Shown one piece after another: positions 1 through 8,297 of a stretch of 17,179 nucleotides of DNA; position 1 is the first letter of the stretch, and each line of letters starts with the position of its first letter. The stretch comes from CAUZSH01 sp963582935 (GTDB lineage Bacteria > Pseudomonadota > Gammaproteobacteria > Francisellales > Francisellaceae). The translations under genes and the position numbers were made by a program. The stretch is taken from contig CAUZSH010000044.1 of the NCBI GenBank assembly GCA_963582935.1, forward strand, positions 1-17,179, in the 5' to 3' direction. The notes under the pieces are model-generated. The model ran no database searches. It saw only the letters and a program-made list of their open reading frames with translations, and was not told the DNA's origin.

Positions 1-513
1 TTAATTCTTGGTGATCCAAGACAAAGCCAGACCACATTAGGGCCGCTTGTTAAGGTTTCAGCCGCTGATTTTGTGCGTGAACAAATAGGAGAAGCCATAA
101 AATTAGGCGCGAAAACATTGATCTCGGAGACAGATTTTAATGTTGAGGGGTTTCAAAAAAATTACTTAGCACCGCAAGTTTTAATGGATGTAAATCATCA
201 AATGTCTTTGATGACTGAGGAAAATTTTGGACCAGTTGTAGGGATTATGTCCGTTTCTTCAGACGAAGAAGCTATTGCGTTAATGAATGACTCAAGCTAT
301 GGGTTAACAGCTTCTATTTGGAGTAAAGATATCACAAAAGCTGAGCGCCTTTGTGCTGAGGTTGAAACGGGTACTTGTTTTGTCAATCGTTGTGACTATT
401 TGGATCCAGCGCTCGCTTGGACTGGGGTTAAAGACACGGGTATTGGCTGTAGCTTGTCCGTGCTAGGGTTTGATGCTTTTACACGACCTAAGTCTATTCA
501 TATACGCGCATAA
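1..513 (+). CDS. Aldehyde dehydrogenase, C-terminal part (5' end outside window)
   Basis: This is the C-terminal third of an NAD(P)-dependent aldehyde dehydrogenase, which oxidises an aldehyde to its acid in the cytoplasm. The frame is open from base 1, so the start, the Rossmann core and the catalytic Cys lie upstream of the window. Visible family signatures are GDP...TTLGPLV at the start, EENFGPV (bases 217-237, the conserved Glu-x-Phe segment that contacts the cofactor in this family), the YGLTASIWS stretch (about 298-324), and the C-terminal NRCDYLDPALAWTGVKDTG block (about 385-441). It ends in a double stop TAATAA. The next gene, an iron alcohol dehydrogenase, begins 15 bases later, so an alcohol-to-aldehyde-to-acid pair is likely. 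The substrate cannot be read from this fragment. Confidence 0.93.
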   Translation, partial: LILGDPRQSQTTLGPLVKVSAADFVREQIGEAIKLGAKTLISETDFNVEGFQKNYLAPQVLMDVNHQMSLMTEENFGPVVGIMSVSSDEEAIALMNDSSYGLTASIWSKDITKAERLCAEVETGTCFVNRCDYLDPALAWTGVKDTGIGCSLSVLGFDAFTRPKSIHIRA

Positions 514-515
514 TA

Positions 516-522
516 AGAGGAG
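516..522 (+). promoter_or_regulatory. Ribosome binding site for the Fe-ADH gene
   Basis: AGAGGAG lies 6 bases before the ATG at 529, in the short gap after the aldehyde dehydrogenase. It supports both the chosen start and independent translation within an operon. Confidence 0.75.
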
Positions 523-528
523 CTTACG

Positions 529-1689
529 ATGTCTAAGTATTTTGACAGCAAGTGGAACTACCCAACAGAAATTCATTTTGGATGTGGCAAAATAGAGCAT
601 TTGTATGATTTATGTCAAAGCTTAAATATTCATAAACCATTACTGGTCACAGACCCTACGCTGGCAAGATTTGACATGGTGAAGAACGCAACCCAAACCA
701 ATGGACAACAGGGAATGCCCACAGGGTTATTCTTCGATATTCAAGCGAACCCAACGGGTAAAAACATTATGGATGGTTTAGCTGTTTATAATAACGGTGG
801 ACACGATGGTGTAATTGCTTTTGGTGGTGGCAGTGCCATGGACGCAGGTAAAACGATTGCTTTAATGGTGGGGCAAACACATTCATGGGCAGATTTTGAA
901 GATAAGGACGATAATTGGCTGCGAGTTAATGCCAAAACCGTGCCCTCAATTATTGCGATACCGACGACTTCAGGGACAGGTTCGGAAGTGAGTCGGGCAG
1001 CATTGATTGTGGATGAAGAAACACACTCAAAGCGTATTATCTCGCACCCTAAAATGCTCCCAAGCCTAGTGATTTGTGATCCTGTGTTAACACAGGGTGT
1101 GCCACCATTTATTACGGCAACTACGGGTATGGATGCGCTAGCACACAATCTCGAAGCTTTCTGTGCCCCAGGGTTCCATCCCATGGCAGATGGCATTGCT
1201 TTGGAGGGGATGCGGTTGATTAAAAAATGGCTTCCAGTCGCCTTTCAGGATGGTGAAAATATAGAGGCACGAAGTTATTTGATGGCGGCAGCCACCATGG
1301 GTTCTACGGCATTTCAAAAGGGGTTGGGCGCGATTCACTCTCTTTCACATCCTGTGGGTGCAATTTATGGTGTGCATCATGGTTTGTTGAATGCGATTTT
1401 TATGCCCTATGTTTTGGAATACAACCGAGATTACATTGAAGATAAAATGAGCCGTTTGGCGCAGTATCTCGATCTGGAAGATCAATCCTTAGATGGTGTG
1501 ATTGTTTGGGTTAAAGCATTAAATGAATCCTTAGGAATTCCTAAAACTCTATCAGAGTTGCAAGTAGATGATACACAAGCTACAGAGGTGGTAAGGCAAG
1601 CTATGGCAGATGGTTCTACGCCTTCAAACCCTCGCCCAATGGATATTGAAAGTGTTAAAGTGTTATATTTACAAGCATTGAAGGGTTAA
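529..1689 (+). CDS. Iron-containing alcohol dehydrogenase (type III ADH)
   Basis: This is a 386-residue group III (Fe-dependent) NAD(P)+ alcohol dehydrogenase, which interconverts an alcohol and an aldehyde in the cytoplasm. The N-terminal dinucleotide-binding domain has GGGSAMDAGK at residues 99-108 and TTSGTGSE at 146-153. The metal ligands expected by alignment with FucO are all present: Asp202 and His206 (GMDALAH), His270 (AIHSLSH) and His284 (VHHG), with the conserved His274 between them. The length matches the family (380-390). The ATG at 529 has a good AGGAG upstream. It follows an aldehyde dehydrogenase by 15 bases and precedes an MlrC-type hydrolase by 3 bases, so the three are probably co-transcribed. 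Its product aldehyde could be passed to the upstream ALDH (inference). The alcohol substrate is unknown. Confidence 0.95.
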   Translation: MSKYFDSKWNYPTEIHFGCGKIEHLYDLCQSLNIHKPLLVTDPTLARFDMVKNATQTNGQQGMPTGLFFDIQANPTGKNIMDGLAVYNNGGHDGVIAFGGGSAMDAGKTIALMVGQTHSWADFEDKDDNWLRVNAKTVPSIIAIPTTSGTGSEVSRAALIVDEETHSKRIISHPKMLPSLVICDPVLTQGVPPFITATTGMDALAHNLEAFCAPGFHPMADGIALEGMRLIKKWLPVAFQDGENIEARSYLMAAATMGSTAFQKGLGAIHSLSHPVGAIYGVHHGLLNAIFMPYVLEYNRDYIEDKMSRLAQYLDLEDQSLDGVIVWVKALNESLGIPKTLSELQVDDTQATEVVRQAMADGSTPSNPRPMDIESVKVLYLQALKG

Positions 1690-1692
1690 AGG

Positions 1693-3156
1693 GTGAGGGT
1701 CGCGATTGCGGGGTTCCTACACGAAACAAATACCTTTTCGACAGTTAAAACGACTTACAATGATTTTGTCATGGCAGATAGTTGGCCCAAGATGTTATAT
1801 GGAGATGACATTATTAAGGGGATGCGTGATAAAGCCATTCCTATTGCGGGTTTTATTGCCGAGGCAATGCATTCTGAGGCGGAGTTATTACCACTTATTT
1901 GGTGTTTCGCATCACCTTCAGGCACAGTAGCGCAACCTGCTTTTGAGCAAATTAAAAATGAAATTGTTCAAGGGCTAAAGGGGCTTGAGGATGTTGAGGC
2001 TATTTACCTAGACTTACATGGTGCGATGGTTTCAGAAGGATTGGAAGATACAGAGGGCAATTTACTAACCAGTATTCGACAATATTTTCCAAATACACCG
2101 ATTGTGATTAATGTTGATTTCCATGCAAATATTTCTAAAAAAATGGTGGAGTTAACGGATCAAATTATTGGCTATAGAACCTATCCGCATGTGGATATGT
2201 ATCAAGTAGGGCAACAGGCATACCGAGCATTACAAGATATAAGGGAAGCGCAAAAGCCCCCATTTAAAGCCTTTAAAAAATTGCCCTACCTTGTACCTAT
2301 GACTGCGCAATCTACTTTGTCAGAACCTTGTTTAAGCCTGTTTCAAAGGATTGCCGAATATGAACATGCACAGGATGTGAGTATTTCTGTGACACTTGGT
2401 TTTCCGTTGGCAGATGTTCGAGAAGTTGGACCTGCCATCATTGTATATGCCGCGACTCAAAAAAAGGCACTTCTGGGGCTAAATGAATGGGTGCAATATT
2501 TCTTAGAACAAGAAAAGGTATTTCAATCTATATTCTTCTCGGCAACAAAAGCGGTGGAGATAGCTAATAATGCCAGAGTTATGGATAAAATTATTTTGGT
2601 GGATACGCAAGATAATTCTGGTTGTGGCGCTTCATCAGATACCACGGGGCTATTGAAGGCAATGCTGGATCAATCATTATCACAGAGTATTTTGGGGTTA
2701 TTGTGTGACCCTGAATCAGCTTTATTGGCACATCAGGCAGGCATTGGGAAAAAAGTCTCTCTATCCTTAGGTGCTAAGGTTTTTACCGATGGCTGTGATC
2801 CTATTGAGGGTAAATTTACCGTGCTTCAATTATCCAATGGAAAGTTCACAGCAACGGGGCCATTTTACTACAATATGAAAATGGATTTGGGCTTGATGGC
2901 TTTGTTGGAAATAAATGGCGTACATGTGGTGATTTCTAGCCGAAAAGTTCAAGCTGCAGACCAAGAGATGTTTTTACATTTAGGTGTGGACTTTACTGAT
3001 TATCGCGTAATTGCATTAAAAAGTTCCGTACACTATCAGGCACACTTTAATGACATTACCAAACGACATATTATCGTGGAATCACCAGGGTTTAATATTG
3101 CGGATATCAAGAAGCTTACCTATCGGAATAAGCCAAAAGATGTACGATGCATTTAA
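1693..3156 (+). CDS. M81 family metallopeptidase (MlrC / microcystinase C-like)
   Basis: This 487-residue protein belongs to the MlrC family, putative zinc hydrolases named for microcystinase C, which cleaves linearised microcystin. Most family members have other, unknown substrates, and nothing here suggests toxin breakdown. Visible motifs are the N-terminal FLHETNTF (residues 8-15), LDLHGAM (106-112), VDFHAN (141-146), YPHVDMY (164-170), and the C-terminal-domain block VDTQDNSGCGASSDTTG (303-319). The His/Asp-rich motifs are the expected metal-binding positions. The start is GTG at 1693: HETNTF must be near the N-terminus, and GAAGGG at 1680-1685, inside the end of the previous gene, gives 7-base spacing. 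Only 3 bases separate it from the Fe-ADH stop, implying translational coupling. It may hydrolyse an amide or peptide-like intermediate in the same pathway (inference). Confidence 0.88.
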   Translation: MRVAIAGFLHETNTFSTVKTTYNDFVMADSWPKMLYGDDIIKGMRDKAIPIAGFIAEAMHSEAELLPLIWCFASPSGTVAQPAFEQIKNEIVQGLKGLEDVEAIYLDLHGAMVSEGLEDTEGNLLTSIRQYFPNTPIVINVDFHANISKKMVELTDQIIGYRTYPHVDMYQVGQQAYRALQDIREAQKPPFKAFKKLPYLVPMTAQSTLSEPCLSLFQRIAEYEHAQDVSISVTLGFPLADVREVGPAIIVYAATQKKALLGLNEWVQYFLEQEKVFQSIFFSATKAVEIANNARVMDKIILVDTQDNSGCGASSDTTGLLKAMLDQSLSQSILGLLCDPESALLAHQAGIGKKVSLSLGAKVFTDGCDPIEGKFTVLQLSNGKFTATGPFYYNMKMDLGLMALLEINGVHVVISSRKVQAADQEMFLHLGVDFTDYRVIALKSSVHYQAHFNDITKRHIIVESPGFNIADIKKLTYRNKPKDVRCI

Positions 3157-3222
3157 ATCACTGGCTGAATCTGGCGAACTCCAGTAAGATGTAGGGCATT
3201 ATTTGAGCGTAAGAAAACAATT

Positions 3223-5109
3223 ATGGCACTGGTAACCTTTCGGAATGTAAGTTTAAGCTTTGGGCGACACCCACTATTAGATCAGACAGATTTTAATATT
3301 GAACGAGGCGAGCGTGTTTGTTTGATTGGTCGTAATGGTGCTGGGAAAAGTTCATTGTTGAAAATGGTTCAAGGTGAGATTCTTGCAGACTCAGGCGAAG
3401 TCATTCGTGAGCAAGGAATTAAAATTTATACGCTTCAACAAGAAGTGCCATGTGATACCTCAGGCTCTGTGTTTGAAGTGGTTTTATCTGGATTAGGAGA
3501 AGCGGGTGAAGTCGTTTTAAAATATGAGACCTTGCTACAAAAAGAAGATTTGCAGGATGATGATTTTGAAAAGATGGGTGTGCTACAGGAAAAAATCGAG
3601 CAACTGAATGCCTGGAGTATTCAAAATGAAGCACATACTGTTATTTCTAAATTAAATTTAGATGGCAATATGGCATTTTCAGCGCTTTCAGGTGGGCTAA
3701 AACGTCGAGTCTTATTGGCAAAAGCATTGGTGTGTGAGCCCGATCTTTTGTTGTTAGATGAACCGACAAACCATTTAGATATTGAAGCGATTCAGTGGCT
3801 AGAGAAATTTTTACCAGAATACCAAGGCAGTATCTTATTTATTAGCCATGATCGTGCTTTCTTACAAAAAATTGCGACGCGTATTGTTGAGATCGATCGT
3901 GGAAAACTCATCAGCTTTGCAGGAACATACCAAAATTTCTTAATTCATAAAGAAAATGAGCTACATGCGGAATCACAACAAAATGCTTTGTTTGATAAGA
4001 AGCTGGCGCTCGAAGAGGTCTGGATTCGTCAAGGTGTTAAGGCAAGGCGTACTCGAAATGAGGGGCGTGTACGATCATTAGAAAAAATGCGTAATGAGCG
4101 CCAAGCACGTCGGAGCCAACAGGGATCAGCAAAGATTGCCGCATCTTCTTCTGAACGTTCAGGTAAACGCGTATTGGAAGCGAAAAACATTAGTTTTAAA
4201 TACCCGAATGAAGAAAAATGGATTTATAAAAACTTTTCAATGGAAATTTGGCGTGGGGATAAAATAGGGCTTTTAGGCCCAAATGGTTGCGGTAAGAGTA
4301 CCTTATTAAATGCATTGTTAGGCAAACTCAGACCCGCTGAGGGCATAGTAGAGCTGGGAACAAATCTGGAGATTGCTTATTTTGATCAGCTTCGAAATCA
4401 GCTGGATGATAAGCTTTCTATTCAAGATAATGTGGCCGAGGGCAGTGAGTTTATTGAATTAAATGGGATTAAAAAGCATATCCTTTCCTATTTACAAGAC
4501 TTCTTATTTACGCCTGAGCGAGCTAGAACGCCAGTGTCTGCGCTGTCTGGTGGTGAACGAAATAGAGTATTGCTAGCAAAAGTACTGAGCAAGCCAAGTA
4601 ATGTTTTAGTGCTAGATGAGCCAACCAATGATTTGGATATTGAAACACTCGAAATCTTGGAAGCAATGCTGATGAATTATAAAGGCACCATACTTTTGGT
4701 CAGTCATGATCGAGCTTTTATCGACAATATCGTGACCAGCACCATTGTTTTTGAGAAATCTGGGAAGCTAGAAGAGTATGTGGGGGGCTATGAAGATTGG
4801 TTGCGCCAACGAGCACTATTGGATGCGGGTGGTGGAAAAAAGCAAAAATTAGCTAAAGCGACGAGTACAAAAGAAAAATTGAGTCAAAAATTAAGCTATG
4901 CACAAAAGCAACAGCTAGAATCCTTGCCAAAGGAAATTGACGTATTAGAGTCTGAGATTGAACAATTAACCGTTGAGATGTCGGCAGCTGATTTCTATCA
5001 ACAAGATGCTGATACGATTAAAACTGCACAAGTTGCACTAGAATCAAAGGAATCAACGTTGATTGAAATCTATGAATTATGGGAATCATTAGAGTCCTTG
5101 AAAGGATAA
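3223..5109 (+). CDS. uup: ABC-F family ATPase Uup
   Basis: This 628-residue cytosolic ABC-F protein has two ATPase domains in one chain and no membrane segments. Uup is linked to ribosome function and to suppression of transposon precise excision in E. coli. Domain 1 has Walker A GRNGAGKS (36-43), signature SGG (156-158) and Walker B LLLLDEPTNHLD (Asp179, Glu180). A charged linker rich in Arg/Lys lies around 265-310. Domain 2 has Walker A GPNGCGKS (352-359), signature LSGGE (441-445) and VLDEPTNDLD (Asp465, Glu466). The phrase IVTSTIVFE followed by EYVGGYEDWLRQR is typical of Uup rather than of EttA or YheS. A C-terminal coiled coil from about 545 to 625 matches the Uup DNA-binding tail. Both catalytic Glu residues are intact. 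The start ATG has only a weak ribosome binding site. phaC follows after 4 bases. Confidence 0.96.
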   Translation: MALVTFRNVSLSFGRHPLLDQTDFNIERGERVCLIGRNGAGKSSLLKMVQGEILADSGEVIREQGIKIYTLQQEVPCDTSGSVFEVVLSGLGEAGEVVLKYETLLQKEDLQDDDFEKMGVLQEKIEQLNAWSIQNEAHTVISKLNLDGNMAFSALSGGLKRRVLLAKALVCEPDLLLLDEPTNHLDIEAIQWLEKFLPEYQGSILFISHDRAFLQKIATRIVEIDRGKLISFAGTYQNFLIHKENELHAESQQNALFDKKLALEEVWIRQGVKARRTRNEGRVRSLEKMRNERQARRSQQGSAKIAASSSERSGKRVLEAKNISFKYPNEEKWIYKNFSMEIWRGDKIGLLGPNGCGKSTLLNALLGKLRPAEGIVELGTNLEIAYFDQLRNQLDDKLSIQDNVAEGSEFIELNGIKKHILSYLQDFLFTPERARTPVSALSGGERNRVLLAKVLSKPSNVLVLDEPTNDLDIETLEILEAMLMNYKGTILLVSHDRAFIDNIVTSTIVFEKSGKLEEYVGGYEDWLRQRALLDAGGGKKQKLAKATSTKEKLSQKLSYAQKQQLESLPKEIDVLESEIEQLTVEMSAADFYQQDADTIKTAQVALESKESTLIEIYELWESLESLKG

Positions 5110-5113
5110 ACAG

Positions 5114-6160
5114 ATGATTGACTGGGCAAGTATTCAGCAAGAATTAGGATCGGTTGCAAAATGTTTTGAGGCTGCGAAAAATCAGGTTAAAGACTATGAT
5201 CATGGCTTACACCAATGTGAGAGGGTATCGCTTAACGAAAATGAAATTTCCACTTTATACCAGTATAAACCCCCCAATGGTGCCAAAGGAGAAAGCGTTT
5301 TAATCGTTTATTCATGGGTTAATCATTCTACGATTTTAGACTTTTCGGAAACCTGCTCTCTGATTCAGTCATTAAACCAGTTGGGTTTGACGGTTTATTT
5401 ATTAGATTGGAAGTTACCTCAACCTGATTCGGCAACCTTATCAGATTATTTGTATCAGCAAATAGCGGGCTCGGTAAAGCATATTCAACAATTAGATGGA
5501 CTGAAGTCACACCTTATCGGTGTTTGCCAGGGTGGAAATTTTGCATTGTCCTACGCCGGTGCGACACAGGCGAAAGATATTGCGTCACTCTCCCTATTGA
5601 TGGCGCCGATTGATGCCAACTCAAGCTTAAGTTTACTCAATCAGTATGGCACTGCAAAGCTGCCAGCCAGCATTATCTCGAATGTTATTCCTGGAGAGTT
5701 AATCCAAACTTTTTTTAATATGCTTTCTCCAGTAAAACAAATCTATGGCCGCCCCTTTGCTGCGGTAATGTCACATTCGACAGAACATTTTTTAAAGATA
5801 GATGGTTGGTTGAACCAAACGGCACATCTGTCGGCACCCTTGGTCTCAACATATAATCAGATTTTTTTTCAGGAAAATGTGATGATGCAAAAAAGCCCTG
5901 AAATAGCAGGAGTGAGGATTGACTTAGATCGCATTGAAGTACCAATTTTAAATTGCATGGCGCGTTATGATCGGCTTGTGGTGCCTGATTCTTCAAAGGC
6001 TTTATTGAGCTTAGTTTCTGATAAATATTATCACGAATTATTTGTGGAAGGGGGGCATTTAGCCATCTTTACAGAGGAGAAAGCGCAGGAGACTTTTATA
6101 GCCCATTTTCAAAAATATGCTTTAAACTCAAGTTTAAAGGGCGATCCAGTTAGTGTTTAG
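5114..6160 (+). CDS. phaC: Class III poly(R)-hydroxyalkanoate synthase, catalytic subunit PhaC
   Basis: This 348-residue alpha/beta-hydrolase-fold protein polymerises (R)-3-hydroxyacyl-CoA into polyhydroxyalkanoate at the granule surface. The lipase-like box GVCQGG puts the nucleophile at Cys138 instead of Ser, the hallmark of PHA synthases. The catalytic Asp286 (ARYDRLVVP) and His315 (EGGHLAIF) are in the expected places. Length (about 350) and the GWLNQTA...NQIFFQENVMM region (231-258) fit class III, not the roughly 580-residue class I/II enzymes. Class III enzymes need a PhaE partner, which is not in this window, nor are phaA, phaB or a phasin. It starts 4 bases after uup, suggesting co-transcription, and its last 11 bases overlap the convergent ubiX gene. 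A non-PHA acyltransferase of the same fold is a less likely alternative. Confidence 0.88.
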   Translation: MIDWASIQQELGSVAKCFEAAKNQVKDYDHGLHQCERVSLNENEISTLYQYKPPNGAKGESVLIVYSWVNHSTILDFSETCSLIQSLNQLGLTVYLLDWKLPQPDSATLSDYLYQQIAGSVKHIQQLDGLKSHLIGVCQGGNFALSYAGATQAKDIASLSLLMAPIDANSSLSLLNQYGTAKLPASIISNVIPGELIQTFFNMLSPVKQIYGRPFAAVMSHSTEHFLKIDGWLNQTAHLSAPLVSTYNQIFFQENVMMQKSPEIAGVRIDLDRIEVPILNCMARYDRLVVPDSSKALLSLVSDKYYHELFVEGGHLAIFTEEKAQETFIAHFQKYALNSSLKGDPVSV

Positions 6161-6761
6161 CGGGTTTATTGGTAATTTGGCTTTGATTCCAAGCGGGCAT
6201 CCAATCATTGTCGATGCCAAAGACATCTAAAATACGCCCAACAGTATGATCAATCATTTCTTCGATATTTTTTGGCATTGCATACAGGGCTGGAACAGGT
6301 GGGAAAATAATGGCACCCATATTGGCAAGCTTTAACATGGACTCAAGATGACCCGCATGGTGAGGAGCTTCACGCACCACGAGGATGACTTTGCGTTGTT
6401 CTTTTAAACAAACATCTGCCGCACGAGAAATTAGACTATCACCAATACTATAAGCTATTTGCGACATGGTTTTAATGGAGCAAGGAATAATAATCATACC
6501 CATGGTTTTAAAGGAACCAGAAGCAATATTTGCCCAGATGCTTTTATTGCTATAAACCACATCGGCTAATGCTTCGATTTCTTTAATAGGCATGTTGACT
6601 TCATAATTTGCCGTCAGTTTTGCCGCATCAGAGATAATTAAGTGGATTTCAATCGGCTTTGTTTTTAGGAGCTTGATGAGCTGAATGGCATATTGAGTGC
6701 CAGACGCGCCAGTGATTGCAATAATGATTCTTTGTTTTGTGTTTCGTGCTTGGTGTTCCAT
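6150..6761 (-). CDS. ubiX: Flavin prenyltransferase UbiX
   Basis: This 203-residue enzyme joins a dimethylallyl group to FMN, making the prenylated flavin cofactor needed by UbiD-type decarboxylases such as the one in ubiquinone synthesis. The Rossmann-like start has IAITGASGTQYA (residues 14-25). SGSF (81-84), IIPCSIKTMSQIA (91-103), RAADVCLKEQRK (113-124) and VVREAPHHAGHLE (128-140) contain the usual FMN- and phosphate-binding residues. Tyr160 in PPVPALY and the C-terminal TVGRILDVFGI also match. Length is normal. It lies 53 bases downstream of hisS on the same strand with no clear terminator between, so hisS-ubiX co-transcription is likely. Its 3' end overlaps phaC tail-to-tail by 11 bases. 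ubiD is not in the window. Confidence 0.95.
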   Translation of the reverse strand: MEHQARNTKQRIIIAITGASGTQYAIQLIKLLKTKPIEIHLIISDAAKLTANYEVNMPIKEIEALADVVYSNKSIWANIASGSFKTMGMIIIPCSIKTMSQIAYSIGDSLISRAADVCLKEQRKVILVVREAPHHAGHLESMLKLANMGAIIFPPVPALYAMPKNIEEMIDHTVGRILDVFGIDNDWMPAWNQSQITNKPAKH

Positions 6762-6814
6762 AAGGCGCTCTCATTGCTGTTGGTGTGCTTGGTCTCATTC
6801 AAGAGTCTAGATAT

Positions 6815-8089
6815 TCAGGAAAAATACCTCTGAAGATGCTCTATAAGCATAGATGTTTTGATCTGCTCAGGATCCTTGTCACCTTGAAGATATTTTAAAT
6901 TATAAATCTCTTGCTCTAGTTCATTTTCACCGATAATAATAGCCAGTCTTGACCCAGACCTATCCGCTTTTTTAAATTGTGATTTAAAGCTTCCGCCTTG
7001 GGTGTTGATTTCAAATGAGATAGACGGCAGTGTTGAACGAAGTTGTTCAGACAAGCTTAATGCGTACCACTGTGAGGTCTCTCCTGCACTAATGATATAG
7101 ACATCGGGTTGCATTTGAGACTCGGGCAATGTATCAAACTGTCTCATGAGTAATAAAATACGTTCAATGCCCATTGCAAAGCCAACAGCAGGCGTTGCAG
7201 GTCCCCCTAATTGCTCTACAAGTGTATTGTAACGGCCTCCCGCACAAATGGTTCCTTGAGCGCCTAAGGCATCAGTGGTCCATTCAAAAACAGTGTGAGA
7301 ATAATAATCCAAACCTCGGACTAAGAAAGGGTTTACTTCAACAGGCATCCCTAGTGATTTTAAATGTTGAATCAAAAGCGTAAAATTTTCAGTAATATCA
7401 TGATCAATATAATTGCTTAATCTTGGTGCATCTATCAATAAGGCTTTGGTTGTTTTATTTTTCGTATCCAAAATACGCAGGGGGTTTTTATATAGTCGTC
7501 TTTGACTATCTTCATCTAGCTGATCTTTAAGTGGTTCTAAGTAGCTGACCAAAGCTGTTTTAAAGCTTTCTCTATTTTCCATGGTTCCAAGATTGTTGAC
7601 CTCAAGCTTGACGTGTTTGCTTAAACCCAGTTTTTGCCATAAACGCCAAGATAGCGCAAGAAGTTCGGCTTCAATTCGAATATTTTTAATGCCATAGATT
7701 TCAACACCAAGCTGATAAAATTGGCGGTAGCGACCTTTTTGGGGGCGTTCGTGGCGGAACATGGGACCCATATACCATAGTTTCTGTACTTGATCTCGAA
7801 GCATACCATGTTGAATGGCGGCTCTCACACATCCTGCCGTACCTTCTGGTCGCATGGTGAGTGGTTCACCATTACGGTCATTGAAATCGTAAGTTTCTTT
7901 TTCAACAATATCGGTACCTTCTCCAACGCCTCGGTGAAATAATTCTCCTTTTTCCAGAATGGGGAGGCGAATCTCTTGATACTGGTAGGAAGTTAAAAGA
8001 TTGCTAACGGTCGTTTCAAAATATTGCCAATCGGGCGTTTCTGAAGGCAGAATATCATTCATTCCGCGTACTGCTTGGATTTTTGCCAT
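6815..8089 (-). CDS. hisS: Histidine--tRNA ligase (HisRS)
   Basis: This 424-residue class II aminoacyl-tRNA synthetase charges tRNA-His in the cytoplasm. The N-terminal AVRGMNDILP (6-15), motif 1 region, RPEGTAG (80-86), and the motif 2 loop with FRHERPQKGRYRQF (111-124) are intact. The two histidine-specific signatures are also complete: RGLDYYSHTVFE (258-269) and AGGRYNTL (283-290). Motif 3 appears as GFAMGIER (303-310). The C-terminal anticodon-binding domain follows to about residue 424. Length matches the bacterial family (about 420-430). The ATG at 8087-8089 gives the canonical MAKIQAVRG start. It appears to be the first gene of a hisS-ubiX unit read from the 8090-8160 region. In many gammaproteobacteria hisS sits between ispG and yfgM/bamB, and that context is absent here. 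Confidence 0.97.
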   Translation of the reverse strand: MAKIQAVRGMNDILPSETPDWQYFETTVSNLLTSYQYQEIRLPILEKGELFHRGVGEGTDIVEKETYDFNDRNGEPLTMRPEGTAGCVRAAIQHGMLRDQVQKLWYMGPMFRHERPQKGRYRQFYQLGVEIYGIKNIRIEAELLALSWRLWQKLGLSKHVKLEVNNLGTMENRESFKTALVSYLEPLKDQLDEDSQRRLYKNPLRILDTKNKTTKALLIDAPRLSNYIDHDITENFTLLIQHLKSLGMPVEVNPFLVRGLDYYSHTVFEWTTDALGAQGTICAGGRYNTLVEQLGGPATPAVGFAMGIERILLLMRQFDTLPESQMQPDVYIISAGETSQWYALSLSEQLRSTLPSISFEINTQGGSFKSQFKKADRSGSRLAIIIGENELEQEIYNLKYLQGDKDPEQIKTSMLIEHLQRYFS

Positions 8090-8126
8090 GGATTTTTCAT
8101 TTTATTGCATCTGCATCTAACCTATT

Positions 8127-8154
8127 ATTGTAAAAGAAATGACCTGAACTGCAA
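8127..8154 (-). promoter_or_regulatory. Candidate sigma-70 promoter for hisS
   Basis: On the minus strand TTGCAG (8154-8149) is followed after 16 bases by TACAAT (8132-8127), which is 5 of 6 at the -10. It points to hisS about 38 bases downstream. The -35 match is weak (3 of 6), so this is tentative. Confidence 0.35.
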
Positions 8155-8237
8155 GCACTCTTATGGCACAAGTGGTGGAAATTACAGCCTAAAGCATTCT
8201 AGTTTATTACAGAAAAGTAATTTTAATAATAAATGTG

Positions 8238-8266
8238 TTGCAATAAAAATAATAATTACGTGTAAT
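8238..8266 (+). promoter_or_regulatory. Candidate sigma-70 promoter for the small-protein pair
   Basis: TTGCAA (8238-8243), a 17-base spacer and TGTAAT (8261-8266, 5 of 6 to TATAAT) lie about 30 bases before the small gene at 8298. The surrounding sequence is very AT-rich, so chance matches are possible. Confidence 0.4.
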
Positions 8267-8297
8267 GTTTCCAAGTTGATCAAAAGGGAGAATGGAG

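Noticed and set aside
786..1338. Two minus-strand open frames (136 and 66 residues) within the Fe-ADH gene
   Set aside because: They lie wholly antisense to a well-supported enzyme gene, have no family resemblance and have no ribosome binding site worth noting.
1693..3156. A microcystin-degradation (mlr) cluster
   Set aside because: Only an MlrC-family hydrolase is present. There is no MlrA, MlrB or MlrD nearby, and the neighbours are dehydrogenases.
3141..3188. Short frame MYDAFKSLAESGELQ overlapping the end of the MlrC gene
   Set aside because: It is only 15 codons with no ribosome binding site. It could be a remnant, but nothing supports translation.
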